This document shows, piece by piece, positions 19,986-28,843 of a stretch of 64,000 nucleotides of DNA. Position numbers and translations under genes: made by a program. How positions within the stretch are numbered: position 1 is the first letter of the stretch; every line of letters starts with the position of its first letter. The notes under the pieces were generated by a model, which searched no databases, had not been told where the DNA came from, and saw only the letters and a list, made by a program, of their open reading frames with translations. The DNA is taken from NCBI GenBank assembly GCA_038254545.1, contig JBBSGB010000019.1, positions 1 to 64,000 on the forward strand. Direction: 5' to 3'. Source of the DNA: CAHJXF01 sp038254545. Lineage in GTDB: Bacteria; Pseudomonadota; Gammaproteobacteria; Burkholderiales; Burkholderiaceae_D.

Positions 19986-20663
19986 ATGATCGCCTGCCCC
20001 GAATGCGATGCCTTGCAGGAAGAACCGCGCCGCGTGCCCAGCCGCGCGAGCGTCAATTGCTGGCGCTGCAAGTCGCTCCTGATTCGTGACTCGGGCAAGT
20101 CGGTCAGCTATACCTTCGCGCTGATCGTAGCGGGCGCGATCCTGTTCCTGATCGGTAATGCATTTCCGCTGGTCAGCCTTGAAGCACAGGGCAATGGCGT
20201 GACTACGACGCTGTTCGGTGCGGTCGTGCACATGTGGCAACAGGACCTGCAGGCGATCGCTGTACTGGTGTTCGCGACCACCATCCTCGCGCCTGCCTTC
20301 GATCTCTCGGCGATGCTTTATCTGCTGATCGGCGTGTTGCGCTTCGACGTCGGCCAGATCGACGCGATGCCACCCGGTTCGGCGCGCCTCTTGCGCATCG
20401 TGCAGGCGGTGCGACCGTGGGGCATGCTCGAAGTCTTCATGCTTGGCGCGCTGGTCTCGGTGGTGAAGCTCGGACAGATGGCAGTCGTGATCCCTGGGGT
20501 CGCGCTGTATTCGATCGGGGCGTTGATCCTGGTCCTCGCCGCGGCGAATTCGGCCTTCAACGCGCGCGATGTCTGGGCGCGTCTGCCGATCACCTCGGAC
20601 GAAGATGCCGACAAGGTCGCGAATGAAGTCGCGGAGGGTGCCGTGGGGGAAACCCGGCCATGA
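19986..20663 (+). CDS. pqiA1: Paraquat-inducible protein A, first half (split PqiA)
   Basis: The 225-residue protein has an N-terminal zinc-ribbon-like pair of CxxC motifs (CPECD and CWRCK) and four membrane spans, for example FALIVAGAILFLIGNAFPLV and ALYSIGALILVLAAANSAF. This is one of the two PqiA domains that are fused in E. coli PqiA. PqiA is the inner-membrane partner of the MCE tunnel protein PqiB, thought to move phospholipids between membranes. The ATG at 19986 begins just before the first CxxC. The next gene starts inside the last codons of this one. Confidence 0.88.
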   Translation: MIACPECDALQEEPRRVPSRASVNCWRCKSLLIRDSGKSVSYTFALIVAGAILFLIGNAFPLVSLEAQGNGVTTTLFGAVVHMWQQDLQAIAVLVFATTILAPAFDLSAMLYLLIGVLRFDVGQIDAMPPGSARLLRIVQAVRPWGMLEVFMLGALVSVVKLGQMAVVIPGVALYSIGALILVLAAANSAFNARDVWARLPITSDEDADKVANEVAEGAVGETRP

Positions 20664-21526
20664 TGCCGCGCGCGATCACCAGGACCGTCGATCTGCTCGA
20701 GGATCGCCCGCGCGAGGTCGATGCAGAGACGGCCGCGAAGCAGGCGGCCGAAGAAGCCGAATGGCTCGCGGCGGTTGCCGAGGCGCGGCGGCGTTACGGC
20801 GCCGTCACCGCGCGCCGCGCGGGACTCTACGCATGCCCGTCGTGCGGCCTGCTGAGCCAGCGGCTCGGCACGCCGGAGGCCGATGTCGCAACGTCCGCGA
20901 TGCCCTCGACGTCTGTTCCTGATGCATCGTCGCAGCCTTCGGCTGCGGTCGACCAACCCGCCGACGCCGAGTGCCCGCGTTGCGGCGAGACCTTGCGCAT
21001 CCGCAAGCCCGCGAGCCTCGCGCGCACCTGGGCCTATCTGATCTCGGCCTTCATCCTGTACATTCCGGCCAATGTTTTTCCGATCACCGACTCGCGCACG
21101 CTCTTCGAAGAGCAGACCGATACGATCTACTCGGGCGTGGTCTATCTCTGGAAAGCGGGCTCATGGCCGTTAGCGTTGTTGGTCTTCTTCGCGAGTATCG
21201 TGGTGCCGCTCGCCAAGCTGATCGTGCTCGCGGGTCTCGCGCTCTCGGTGCAACGCCGCACGCTGCGCAAACCGGCGCAGCGCACCCGGCTGTATCGGGT
21301 CGTCGAGTTCATCGGACGATGGTCGATGCTGGACATCTATGCGGTTGCGATCCTCACTGCGCTGGTTCAGTTGAAAGGTCTTGCCGAGGTGACCGCCGGT
21401 CCCGGCGTGCTTGCGTTCGGCGCGGTCTGTGTGTTCACCATCCTGGCGTCGCAGGCCTTCGATCCGCGCCTGATCTGGGACGCGATCGACGAAGCCGACA
21501 CCGATCCGGACGAGGACGATGACTGA
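20660..21526 (+). CDS. pqiA2: Paraquat-inducible protein A, second half (split PqiA)
   Basis: The 288-residue protein is the second PqiA domain. It has a charged N-terminal helix, a CPSC...CPRC zinc-ribbon-like pair, then membrane spans (TWAYLISAFILYIPANVFPI, LALLVFFASIVVPLAKLIVL, FTILASQAFDPRLIWD) and an acidic tail (EADTDPDEDDD). Between the two Cys pairs there is an unusual Ala/Ser/Pro-rich stretch of about 45 residues. The start overlaps the first half as ATGA and its own end overlaps pqiB, so the three are translationally coupled. Confidence 0.88.
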   Translation: MMPRAITRTVDLLEDRPREVDAETAAKQAAEEAEWLAAVAEARRRYGAVTARRAGLYACPSCGLLSQRLGTPEADVATSAMPSTSVPDASSQPSAAVDQPADAECPRCGETLRIRKPASLARTWAYLISAFILYIPANVFPITDSRTLFEEQTDTIYSGVVYLWKAGSWPLALLVFFASIVVPLAKLIVLAGLALSVQRRTLRKPAQRTRLYRVVEFIGRWSMLDIYAVAILTALVQLKGLAEVTAGPGVLAFGAVCVFTILASQAFDPRLIWDAIDEADTDPDEDDD

Positions 21527-23468
21527 ACCTCCGTCGCCCGGTCAGCGGCCGGATCAGCGACCCGCGTCGTCGTCCGCGACGGCGCCTCCAGCATCGTCCG
21601 CCGCGTCGCCCGAGGAGTCGTCCACAGCCGCGGCCGCTTCATCGCCCGCAGAGTCCACCGCGCAATCCCCCGCAGGCCCTGCTGCCGGCGGCACGCCGCC
21701 CACGCCGCCTCCGATTGAAGGCATCCCCATGGCCCGCGTCGCGCGTCGCAAACGGCGCTCGATCTCGCTGGTGTGGGTCATCCCGCTGGTCGCGGTGCTG
21801 GTCGGCCTCTACCTGGTCGTGCATGCCCTGCGCACGCAGGGGCCCACCATCGAGATCCAGTTCAAGACCGCCGAAGGACTCGAGGCCGGCAAGACCAGGA
21901 TCAAATACAAGAACGTCGATATCGGCACCGTGCAGACCATCACGCTCGGGCCTGGAAAGAAAGGCGTGGTGGTGAAGGCGCAGATGACGCGCAACGCCAC
22001 CGACCTGCTGGTCGACGACACACGCTTCTGGATCGTCAAGCCGCGCATCGCGGGCGGCCAGATCTCGGGGCTGACGACGCTGCTGTCAGGCTCCTACATC
22101 GGCATGGACGTCGGCAAGTCCACCGATTCGCGCCGCGAATTCATCGGCCTCGATACGCAACCCGCGGTGACCACCGACGAACCCGGCCGCGAATTCCTGC
22201 TGCACGCGGCCGATATCGGGTCGCTCGACATCGGCTCGCCGGTGTTCTTTCGGCGCTTCCAGGTGGGCGAGGTCACGGCCATCCAGCTCGATCCCGACGG
22301 CAAGGGCGTCACCGCACACGTGTTCGTGCACTCGCCGAACGAAAAGTACGTGACGCAGAACACGCGCTTCTGGCAGGCGAGCGGCATCGACGTGACGATC
22401 GACGGCTCGGGGGTCAGGGTGGCCACGCAGTCGCTGGTGTCGGTGGTGGTCGGCGGCATCGCGTTCCAGAGTCCGGAAAACGAATCACCCGGACCGCCGG
22501 TCGCCAACGACACCGCATTCATGTTGTTCGACAACGAGCGCATGGCGATGAAGCGCTCCGAGGGGCAACTCGAACGATACATCGCCTATTTCACCGATTC
22601 GATACGCGGGCTGAACGTCGGTGCGGCCGTCGAGTTCCGCGGTTATATCGTGGGTGAAGTGCGGGCGATCGACATGGAGTTCGATCGCGACACGCGCGAG
22701 TTCCGCTTCCCGGTCGAGTTCGTGCTCTATCGTGACGTGCTGCCCGCGCGCATTGGCCGCGCCGACAAGAACGGCAAGCCGGTCGATCTCGACGAGGTCT
22801 ATGCGCGCGCGATCGAAAAGCGCGGCCTGCGCGCGCAACTGCGCAGCGGCAATCTGTTGACCGGGCAAAAATATCTCGCGCTCGACTTCATCAAGAATGC
22901 TGCGCCTGTCGCGATGGCCGTGACCAAGGACAAGCACGGTGCGCGCATCATTCCGACGGTGCCGGGCAGCTTCGACGAATTGCAGGAAAGCATTGCCAAC
23001 ATCGCCAAGAAGGTGGAGAAGATCCCGTTCGATCAACTGTCCGCCGATCTGCGTCGCACGCTCGCGCAGTTGCAGGTGACGATGAAGGGCACCGACAAGT
23101 TGTTGTCGAAAGTCACCGACGAGGTCGCACCCGAACTCGCCGCGACGCTGGCCGAAATCAGGAAGACCGCGAAGAACGCCGAGAGCGTGCTCGCGTCCGA
23201 TGCGCCGGTCCAGCAGGACCTGCGCGGCACCCTGGCCGAAGTCAATCGCGCGGCGGCATCGCTGCGCCTCTTGATGGACTATCTGCAACGGCATCCCGAG
23301 TCTCTACTCAGAGGCAAGGCAGCCGACCTGCCGATCGGGATCGCGCCTGCGGTGCGGCCGGTCGTGCCGTCCGCGGCGCCTGCGCGGGACGCGACGTCAT
23401 CACCCGCACCGTCGCCCGTGCCAACACCCGCGCCGAGTACCGCGGCGCCTTCCGGACTCGTCAAATGA
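21519..23468 (+). CDS. pqiB: PqiB, MCE-domain intermembrane lipid-transport protein
   Basis: The 649-residue protein has a low-complexity Pro/Ala/Ser N-terminus of about 70 residues, a single membrane anchor (SLVWVIPLVAVLVGLYLVVH, residues 87-106), and three tandem MCE domains beginning near TIEIQFKTAEGLEAGKTRIKYK, GREFLLHAADIGSLDIGSPV and YIAYFTDSIRGLNVGAAVEFRG. The C-terminal part is helical with a Pro/Ala tail. In E. coli PqiB forms a periplasm-spanning syringe-like hexamer. The true start may be the ATG at 21729, after the low-complexity part, but the upstream ATG overlaps pqiA2 as in tightly coupled operons. Confidence 0.9.
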   Translation: MTEPPSPGQRPDQRPASSSATAPPASSAASPEESSTAAAASSPAESTAQSPAGPAAGGTPPTPPPIEGIPMARVARRKRRSISLVWVIPLVAVLVGLYLVVHALRTQGPTIEIQFKTAEGLEAGKTRIKYKNVDIGTVQTITLGPGKKGVVVKAQMTRNATDLLVDDTRFWIVKPRIAGGQISGLTTLLSGSYIGMDVGKSTDSRREFIGLDTQPAVTTDEPGREFLLHAADIGSLDIGSPVFFRRFQVGEVTAIQLDPDGKGVTAHVFVHSPNEKYVTQNTRFWQASGIDVTIDGSGVRVATQSLVSVVVGGIAFQSPENESPGPPVANDTAFMLFDNERMAMKRSEGQLERYIAYFTDSIRGLNVGAAVEFRGYIVGEVRAIDMEFDRDTREFRFPVEFVLYRDVLPARIGRADKNGKPVDLDEVYARAIEKRGLRAQLRSGNLLTGQKYLALDFIKNAAPVAMAVTKDKHGARIIPTVPGSFDELQESIANIAKKVEKIPFDQLSADLRRTLAQLQVTMKGTDKLLSKVTDEVAPELAATLAEIRKTAKNAESVLASDAPVQQDLRGTLAEVNRAAASLRLLMDYLQRHPESLLRGKAADLPIGIAPAVRPVVPSAAPARDATSSPAPSPVPTPAPSTAAPSGLVK

Positions 23469-24196
23469 AGCGCTCTCTCGTCGCCTTCCGGCAGTCGCGT
23501 TCGCCGTTGTGGCCCAAGCGGCGTTCAACGCCGCGTTCGGTCAGGCGCTCAACGGGGCGTTGGATGCTGCATGCTGCGCTGGTGACCACGCTCGCCGCCA
23601 TGTGCGCGAGCTGCTCGACCCCGACCGCGAGCGAGCGCTTCTATGCGCTGAGCGATGGATCATCATCGGCAGTCACGACCGCAGCGACCGCAGCGAAATC
23701 GAACACACTGCCCGGCATCGTGATCAGCGCGGTCACCGTGCCCGAACTGATCGATCGTCCGCAGATCGTCACGCGCGACGGCGCCAATCGCGTCAACGTC
23801 GCGGAGCAGCAGTTGTGGGCCGAACCCGTGAAGAACGGCATCGGACGCGTGCTCGCGGTGCGCCTGACGAAGTCGCTCGCCGACGCCGGACGTCCCGCGC
23901 ACGTGGCCGCCTATCCGCAGGCTTCGATCGCAAATCCAGATCTGCGCATCACGATCGACGTGCAGCGTTTCGACGCAGTGCCGGGAGGCGACGCCGTGAT
24001 CGATGTGCTGTGGAGCGTGCGCCGGGCCAGCGACGACAACATCCGCTCGGGCCGTACCGTGGCCTCACGTCCCATCGCCACGTCGACCTACGACGACACG
24101 GTGCGCGCGTGGAGCGAAGCGCTCGAGGTGCTGAACAAGGACATCGTCGCGGTGGTCACGCAGATCGATCTGACGCCGCCGCTGCGGTCACGATGA
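23465..24196 (+). CDS. pqiC: PqiC, outer-membrane lipoprotein of the Pqi system
   Basis: The 243-residue protein belongs to the ABC-type transport auxiliary lipoprotein family (formerly DUF330). It has a long basic N-terminus, a hydrophobic stretch and a lipobox MCASC with Cys50, followed by RFYALSDG, PGIVISAVTVPELIDRPQIV and NRVNVAEQQLWAEPVKNGI, which are family hallmarks. PqiC docks on the outer-membrane end of PqiB. Its start overlaps the pqiB stop as ATGA. The 3' end overlaps the convergent comM gene by 9 bases. Confidence 0.92.
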   Translation: MKRSLVAFRQSRSPLWPKRRSTPRSVRRSTGRWMLHAALVTTLAAMCASCSTPTASERFYALSDGSSSAVTTAATAAKSNTLPGIVISAVTVPELIDRPQIVTRDGANRVNVAEQQLWAEPVKNGIGRVLAVRLTKSLADAGRPAHVAAYPQASIANPDLRITIDVQRFDAVPGGDAVIDVLWSVRRASDDNIRSGRTVASRPIATSTYDDTVRAWSEALEVLNKDIVAVVTQIDLTPPLRSR

Positions 24197-25711
24197 CTCG
24201 CGATGCAGGCCCCGTCGATAGCCGATCGCCTCGGCGATATGCCGTGACGCGACGCGGCTGTCGCCATCGAGATCGGCAATCGTTCTCGCGACCTTGAGCA
24301 CGCGGTGATAGGCGCGGGCCGACCAACCCAGTCGCGCCATCGCGTTCTGCAATAGCGCCGCGCCACCGATATCGGGCTTGCAATGCCGGTCGATCGCGGC
24401 GCCGTCCAGCATCGCGTTGGACCGGTCCTGTCGTGCGAGCTGTCGTTGGCGTGCGGCGCAGGTACGCGTGGCGATAGCCGCGCTGGCTTCGCCATCGGGC
24501 GCCGATGCGATTTCGGTGTTGGACAGCGCGGGAACTTCGATCTGCAGGTCGATGCGGTCGAGCAATGGCCCCGAGATGCGATCGCGATAACGCGCGAGCG
24601 CGTCGTGCGTGCATCGGCAGGCGCGAGTCGGATGGCCGAGATAACCGCAAGGGCAGGGATTCATCGCGGCGATCAATTGAAAGCGCGCAGGGAAATCGGC
24701 CTGCCGCGCGGCACGCGAGATCGTGATGTGGCCCGATTCGAGCGGCTCGCGCAGCACCTCGAGCACGCGTCGATCGAACTCCGGCAACTCGTCGAGAAAC
24801 AGCACGCCGTGATGGGCAAGCGAGATCTCGCCTGGCCGCGGTACGCTGCCACCGCCGACCAGCGCTGCGCCCGATGCGGTGTGATGCGGCGACCGGTAGG
24901 GACGCTCGCGCCACGCGCCCGCCGAGAAGCGACCCGCGAGGCTTGCGATCGCCGCGGACTCGAGCGCCTCGTCGGTCGTCATCGGGGGCAGTAGGCCCGC
25001 GAAGCGCGAGGCGAGCATCGACTTGCCGGTACCCGGCGGGCCGACCATCAGCACGCTGTGGCCGCCGGCTGCGGCGACTTCGAGTGCGCGCTTGGCGCTG
25101 GCTTGGCCCTTGACATCGGAGAGGTCGCGATACGAGGGCCTGCTACTCGGGTCCGTTGGCGCGGCCCTGCACAACGGCGCTTGTCCCGACAAATGCGCGC
25201 AGACCTCGAGCAGGCTCGCTGCGGGATAGACGTCGGTTCCCTCGGCCAGCGCCGCTTCATCGGCCGACTCGCGCGGAAGAATGAAACCGCGCCGCGGCGT
25301 ATCAGATGGGCGCACCTGCCGCGCCAATGCATGCGTCATCGCGAGCGCGCCGCGTATCGGCCGCAATGCGCCCGACAGCGACAACTCGCCTGCGTACTCG
25401 TAATCGTCGAGGCGCTTGGCCGGCAGCTGCCCCGACGCCACCAGGATGCCGAGCGCGATCGGCAGATCGAAACGCCCCGACTCCTTCGGCAGGTCGGCGG
25501 GCGCCAGATTGACGGTGATGCGGCGCGCGGGAAACTCGAAGCGCGCATTGAGGATCGCGGCACGCACGCGACCGCGGCTTTCCTTCACCTCGGTATCGGC
25601 GAGACCGACGATGCTGAAGTTCGGCAGGCCGCCGGAGAGATGGACTTCGACGACGACCTCGGGCGCCGACATGCCGGCGAGCGCGCGGCTCTTCAGGATC
25701 GCAAGCGACAT
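24188..25711 (-). CDS. comM: YifB/ComM family Mg-chelatase-like AAA+ ATPase
   Basis: The 507-residue protein begins MSLAILKSRALAGMSAPEVVVEVHLSGGLP and has the ComM layout: N-terminal chaperone-like domain, Walker A GPPGTGKSM near residue 220, Walker B LFLDELPEF, sensor region FQLIAAMNPCPCGY and a helical C-terminus with a Cys-containing zinc motif (CPCG...CRC). ComM is a hexameric helicase that promotes branch migration during natural transformation in Vibrio and Acinetobacter; it is widespread and does not prove competence. It lies downstream of ubiK on the same strand, with 81 bases between. Confidence 0.93.
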   Translation of the reverse strand: MSLAILKSRALAGMSAPEVVVEVHLSGGLPNFSIVGLADTEVKESRGRVRAAILNARFEFPARRITVNLAPADLPKESGRFDLPIALGILVASGQLPAKRLDDYEYAGELSLSGALRPIRGALAMTHALARQVRPSDTPRRGFILPRESADEAALAEGTDVYPAASLLEVCAHLSGQAPLCRAAPTDPSSRPSYRDLSDVKGQASAKRALEVAAAGGHSVLMVGPPGTGKSMLASRFAGLLPPMTTDEALESAAIASLAGRFSAGAWRERPYRSPHHTASGAALVGGGSVPRPGEISLAHHGVLFLDELPEFDRRVLEVLREPLESGHITISRAARQADFPARFQLIAAMNPCPCGYLGHPTRACRCTHDALARYRDRISGPLLDRIDLQIEVPALSNTEIASAPDGEASAAIATRTCAARQRQLARQDRSNAMLDGAAIDRHCKPDIGGAALLQNAMARLGWSARAYHRVLKVARTIADLDGDSRVASRHIAEAIGYRRGLHRESS

Positions 25712-25792
25712 CGCGAGCGGCGCATGAATGTCGAGGGTGTGTCGTGCGCCGTGTGACCGAGTCCGCGATCGGGCCTACAGCGCGCGGATCGA

Positions 25793-26062
25793 TCAGCCGA
25801 GCGGCGGGTCCTGCAACTCCGAAGGGTGCGCTCCGGTTCCTTCGAGCGCACTGATGCGCATTTCGAGTTCGGCGATCTTGTCTTGTGCGCGCGCGAGCAA
25901 TTCGGTCTGCAGGTCGAGTTGTTCGCGGGTTGCGAGATCGAAATGCTCGAAGCCCTGCTGCAAGACGGCGCGCAGGTTCTTGCGCAGATCGGCAACCGGA
26001 GTTTCATCGAGCAGCTTCGAGATGCGCTCTTGCATGTTTTCGAAGAATGCGGAGTTCTGCAT
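25793..26062 (-). CDS. ubiK: UbiK, ubiquinone biosynthesis accessory factor
   Basis: The 89-residue protein matches the BMFP/YqiC family now called UbiK: FFENMQERISKLLDETPVADLRKNLRAVLQQGFEHFDLATREQLDLQ, then a C-terminal coiled-coil ALLARAQDKIAELEMRISALE. It helps UbiJ assemble the soluble ubiquinone biosynthesis complex and forms trimers through the coiled coil. No good ribosome-binding site is seen before the ATG. It lies upstream of comM on the minus strand. Confidence 0.92.
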   Translation of the reverse strand: MQNSAFFENMQERISKLLDETPVADLRKNLRAVLQQGFEHFDLATREQLDLQTELLARAQDKIAELEMRISALEGTGAHPSELQDPPLG

Positions 26063-26355
26063 GGCGCGTGGGAGGCGAGTGGGCGAAGAGGAACGGGCGG
26101 CACGTCTCGCACCAACGAGCGAAGACGCGCAATGCGAGCCGAGTTTAGCACCGCGGTTCCTGCCGTCGCGTCGTCCAAATCGATGAGCGCGATGGTTGAA
26201 GAGACCGGAAAGAAGGAAAGTTCAGGCCGCTTGCGCGCGAGGTACGGCTAGACTAGATTTGGTCAGCATTTCTTGCCTGAGAGCTGCTCGTTCAGTACAG
26301 CGACGTAGTGGTGCTTGTTTAAGAAGGCTTTGACTCAAGACGATATGACGCTCAC
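26063..26355. other. Gene-free stretch upstream of ubiK
   Basis: About 290 bases with no supported gene on either strand. It must hold the ubiK promoter on the minus strand, but I cannot point to one. From about 26250 the sequence is less GC-rich than its surroundings, and it lies next to the truncated 3' end of the S9 peptidase, so it may contain the joint of an old deletion. Confidence 0.4.
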
Positions 26356-26384
26356 AAAAAAAGCAGGCCGAAGCCTGCTTTTTA
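26356..26384 (-). terminator. Intrinsic terminator after the S9 peptidase remnant
   Basis: AAAAAGCAGGC (26358-26368) and GCCTGCTTTTT (26373-26383) form an 11-bp stem. Read on the minus strand the loop is the stable C(UUCG)G tetraloop and the stem is followed by a run of T (complement of 26356-26362). The plus strand also has a T-run, so it may work both ways. Confidence 0.9.
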
Positions 26385-26401
26385 TTTGCTCGTGAAGATG
26401 C

Positions 26402-28023
26402 TCAACTCTTCATGAACGTGAACATGTTCGACACCCCCACGTAGTCCACCGCGGCCGCGTAGAGGTCGGGCGTGAAGGTCACGCCTGCCAAGGTCGCGTA
26501 GCCGCCGTAGCTGCCGCCGTAGATAGCGATGCGTTTGGGGTCGGCGATGCCCTGCTGCTTCAACCATTCGACGCCATCGGTGATGTCGTTCTGCATGGTC
26601 TTGCCCCACTGCCTGAAGCTCGCTTCCCAGAACTCGCGCCCATAGCCGGTCGAGCCGCGGAAATTCGTCTGCAGCACCGCATAGCCGCGATTGGCGAGGA
26701 ACTGGATTTCAGGGTTGAAGCGCCACGTATCGCGATACCACGGTCCGCCATGCGGGTTGACGATGACCGGAAGATTCTTCGGGTCCTTGCCGACCGGCAA
26801 AGTGAGGTAGCGGTTGATCGTCAGGCCATCGCGCGACTTGTAGGTGATCGGCTTCATCGGTGCCATGTTCGCCTCGGCTAGCCATGGCTGGATCTCGCCG
26901 AGCTTGGTGAGCGCTTTGGACTTCACGTCGTAGACGTAGCGAATACCCTGGGTGCGATCGTTGTAGGCCGCGACGACGTAGCGGGACTCGTCCTTGGTAT
27001 GGCTGACCAGATCGATCTCGTAGCCGGGCAATTGCCTGCGGAGGTCCGCATAGAGCGCGTCGGTGGCGGGGTCCACGATCTTGCGCTCGGGCTTCCAATC
27101 CACGTAGATGATCTGAGTGAGCACCTTGCGTTTGCGCGAATACCGAAGCCCGAGGTATCGACCTCGGCGTTCTCCTAGATCAGCCTGTCTTCCTTCGCGA
27201 TCTTCGGATCGAACTCGAAGATGGCCTGCTTGTCACGGCCGCGATTCGAATTCACGTAGAGCCGCTTGTTGTCGAACGTGAAGAAAAGCGGCTGAAGGGT
27301 TTCGCGGAAATTGCTCGTGACGATGGTCTTGAACGGCTCCGACTCCGCGTCGCGATACAGGACCGATGTATTCACTCCATCGTTGGTGGTGGCCACGCGC
27401 AGCTTGCCGTCGTGGTCGGTGATCCAGCCGGTGATGTTGCCGGGGTTCTCGGCCACCAGCTTCGCTTCGCCGGTCCTTACGTCGACGCGATAGACGTCGA
27501 AAACCTTTTTGTCGCGCTTGTTGTGCGAGATCAGCAGATGGTTGTCGTCGTCCTCGAGATCGTCGACGATGCCGGCGCGTACGCCGTCGTAAGGCGTGAG
27601 GTCCTTGATCGCGCCGCTGTCTCCCGCGATGGGCACCGCGAGCACGTGAAAGTTCTCGTCGCCTCCGAAGTCCTTCGCATAGACGACGTGCGCGTTGCCC
27701 TTCCAGAAGAAGCCCGATACATCACGCGCGGATTCGTTCGTCAGCGCCCTGGCTTCGCCGCTGGGCGCGCCGCCGGCGTCGAGCGTCTGCACGAACACGT
27801 TCTGCCGGCCGTTGTTGCGGGCCATGAACGCGAGGTGCCTGCCGTCGGGCGCAAGCGAAAAACGTGAACGCTCGGGCTTCTTGAAGAAGTCGCGAACGTC
27901 ATAGACCTTGGCGGCAGTGATCGGGGCGGACGAGGGCGCGGGTGCTTGTGCGCCCGCGCTCGAGAGCAGCGTGGCGAACATCAGCGCCGCAACACTCGTG
28001 CGGCAAAGCAAGCAACGATTCAT
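26402..28023 (-). pseudogene. Decayed S9-family (prolyl oligopeptidase-type) peptidase
   Basis: The start at 28023 (GGAG nine bases upstream) gives a signal peptide ending SSAGAQA and a beta-propeller part (DVRDFFKKPERSRFSLAPDGR). At 27175-27177 an in-frame TAG interrupts what should read LIYENAEVDTSGFGY, and about 30 bases on, near 27143, one base is missing (GG for GGN), shifting into the second frame (YSRKRKVLTQIIYVDW). That frame has the nucleophile motif GGSYGGY but stops at 26402 right after VGVSNMFTFMKS, well before the catalytic Asp and His. Three independent lesions make it inactive. It lies downstream of pth and ends 18 bases before a terminator. Confidence 0.9.
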
Positions 28024-28145
28024 TCGACGACTCCAGCATGAGAAATGAAGACCGCGCATCATGCCTTGCGCAAAGCACTGTCGCCAGATGAGCGCGACCG
28101 ATGCGCGCAATCGCCGATGAATCACATGGAGAGAGCGGTGAGAGG

Positions 28146-28730
28146 CTATTTCGGCGCGGTGTGCAGGACCATCATCGCGGCTTCGGCTTCGCCCGCGAAG
28201 AGATTGGGCAGCACGTCGATGCCGCGCTCGATCGCCACGTCGATCGAAGCCTGCTCGTCACGACGCGGCGGATGCAGCACGAAGTCCACCACCTGTTGTT
28301 GCAGCTCGAGTTCGCGCGGGTGGCCGATGCCGATGCGCATGCGCCAGAACTGCGGCGTGCCGAGCACGGCGGCGATGTCCCTCAGTCCGTTGTGACCGGC
28401 AGTGCCGCCGCCCAGCTTGAGCTTGATCGCGCCGGGCAGCAGATCGAGCTCGTCGTGCGCGACCAGGATCTCGTCGGGCATGATTTTGTAGAAGCGCGCG
28501 AGCGCGCCAACGGCGAGGCCCGAACGATTCATGAAGGTCTCGGGCATCAGCAGCCAGCGCGCGCCGTCCTTGCCGACGATGCCGTGAAAGGCGCGCTCGC
28601 CGCGCAATGCGATGCGATGCGTCTGTGCATAGCGGTCCACCAGCCAGAAGCCCGCGTTGTGGCGCGTCATCGCGTACTGCGCGCCGGGGTTGCCGAGTCC
28701 GACGACGAGCTTGATCGGGGTCGAGTTCAT
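28146..28730 (-). CDS. pth: Peptidyl-tRNA hydrolase
   Basis: The 194-residue enzyme frees peptides from prematurely released peptidyl-tRNA. It begins IKLVVGLGNPGAQYAMTRHNAGFW, with catalytic His24, and has the conserved MPETFMNRSG, VAHDELDLLPGAIKLKLGGGTAGHNGLR and GIGHPRE. Length is normal. I use the ATG at 28730; the frame extends to 28757 through the terminator side of the gap and that part is unlikely to be translated. It follows rplY in the usual betaproteobacterial order, with a terminator in between. Confidence 0.96.
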   Translation of the reverse strand: MNSTPIKLVVGLGNPGAQYAMTRHNAGFWLVDRYAQTHRIALRGERAFHGIVGKDGARWLLMPETFMNRSGLAVGALARFYKIMPDEILVAHDELDLLPGAIKLKLGGGTAGHNGLRDIAAVLGTPQFWRMRIGIGHPRELELQQQVVDFVLHPPRRDEQASIDVAIERGIDVLPNLFAGEAEAAMMVLHTAPK

Positions 28731-28794
28731 TGCGATGGAGGGTTGCTGAAGTTGCAATAGAGGTTGCAGCAGCGATTGCTACGGCATCTGCAAT

Positions 28795-28822
28795 AAAAAA
28801 GCCCCGACTCGCGCTGGGGCTT
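28795..28822 (-). terminator. Intrinsic terminator between rplY and pth
   Basis: On the minus strand AAGCCCC (28822-28816) pairs with GGGGCTT (28805-28799), followed by a run of T (complement of the A's at 28795-28800). The loop is 10 bases. It lies 21 bases after the rplY stop and 64 before the pth start, so pth needs read-through or its own promoter. Confidence 0.85.
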
Positions 28823-28843
28823 CTGGTACGAGCGTACGACGGC

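Noticed and set aside
26402..27124. Second half of the S9 peptidase as a separate gene
   Set aside because: It starts at a GTG within a continuous homologous domain, has no ribosome-binding site and lacks catalytic Asp and His; it is the shifted remnant of one gene.
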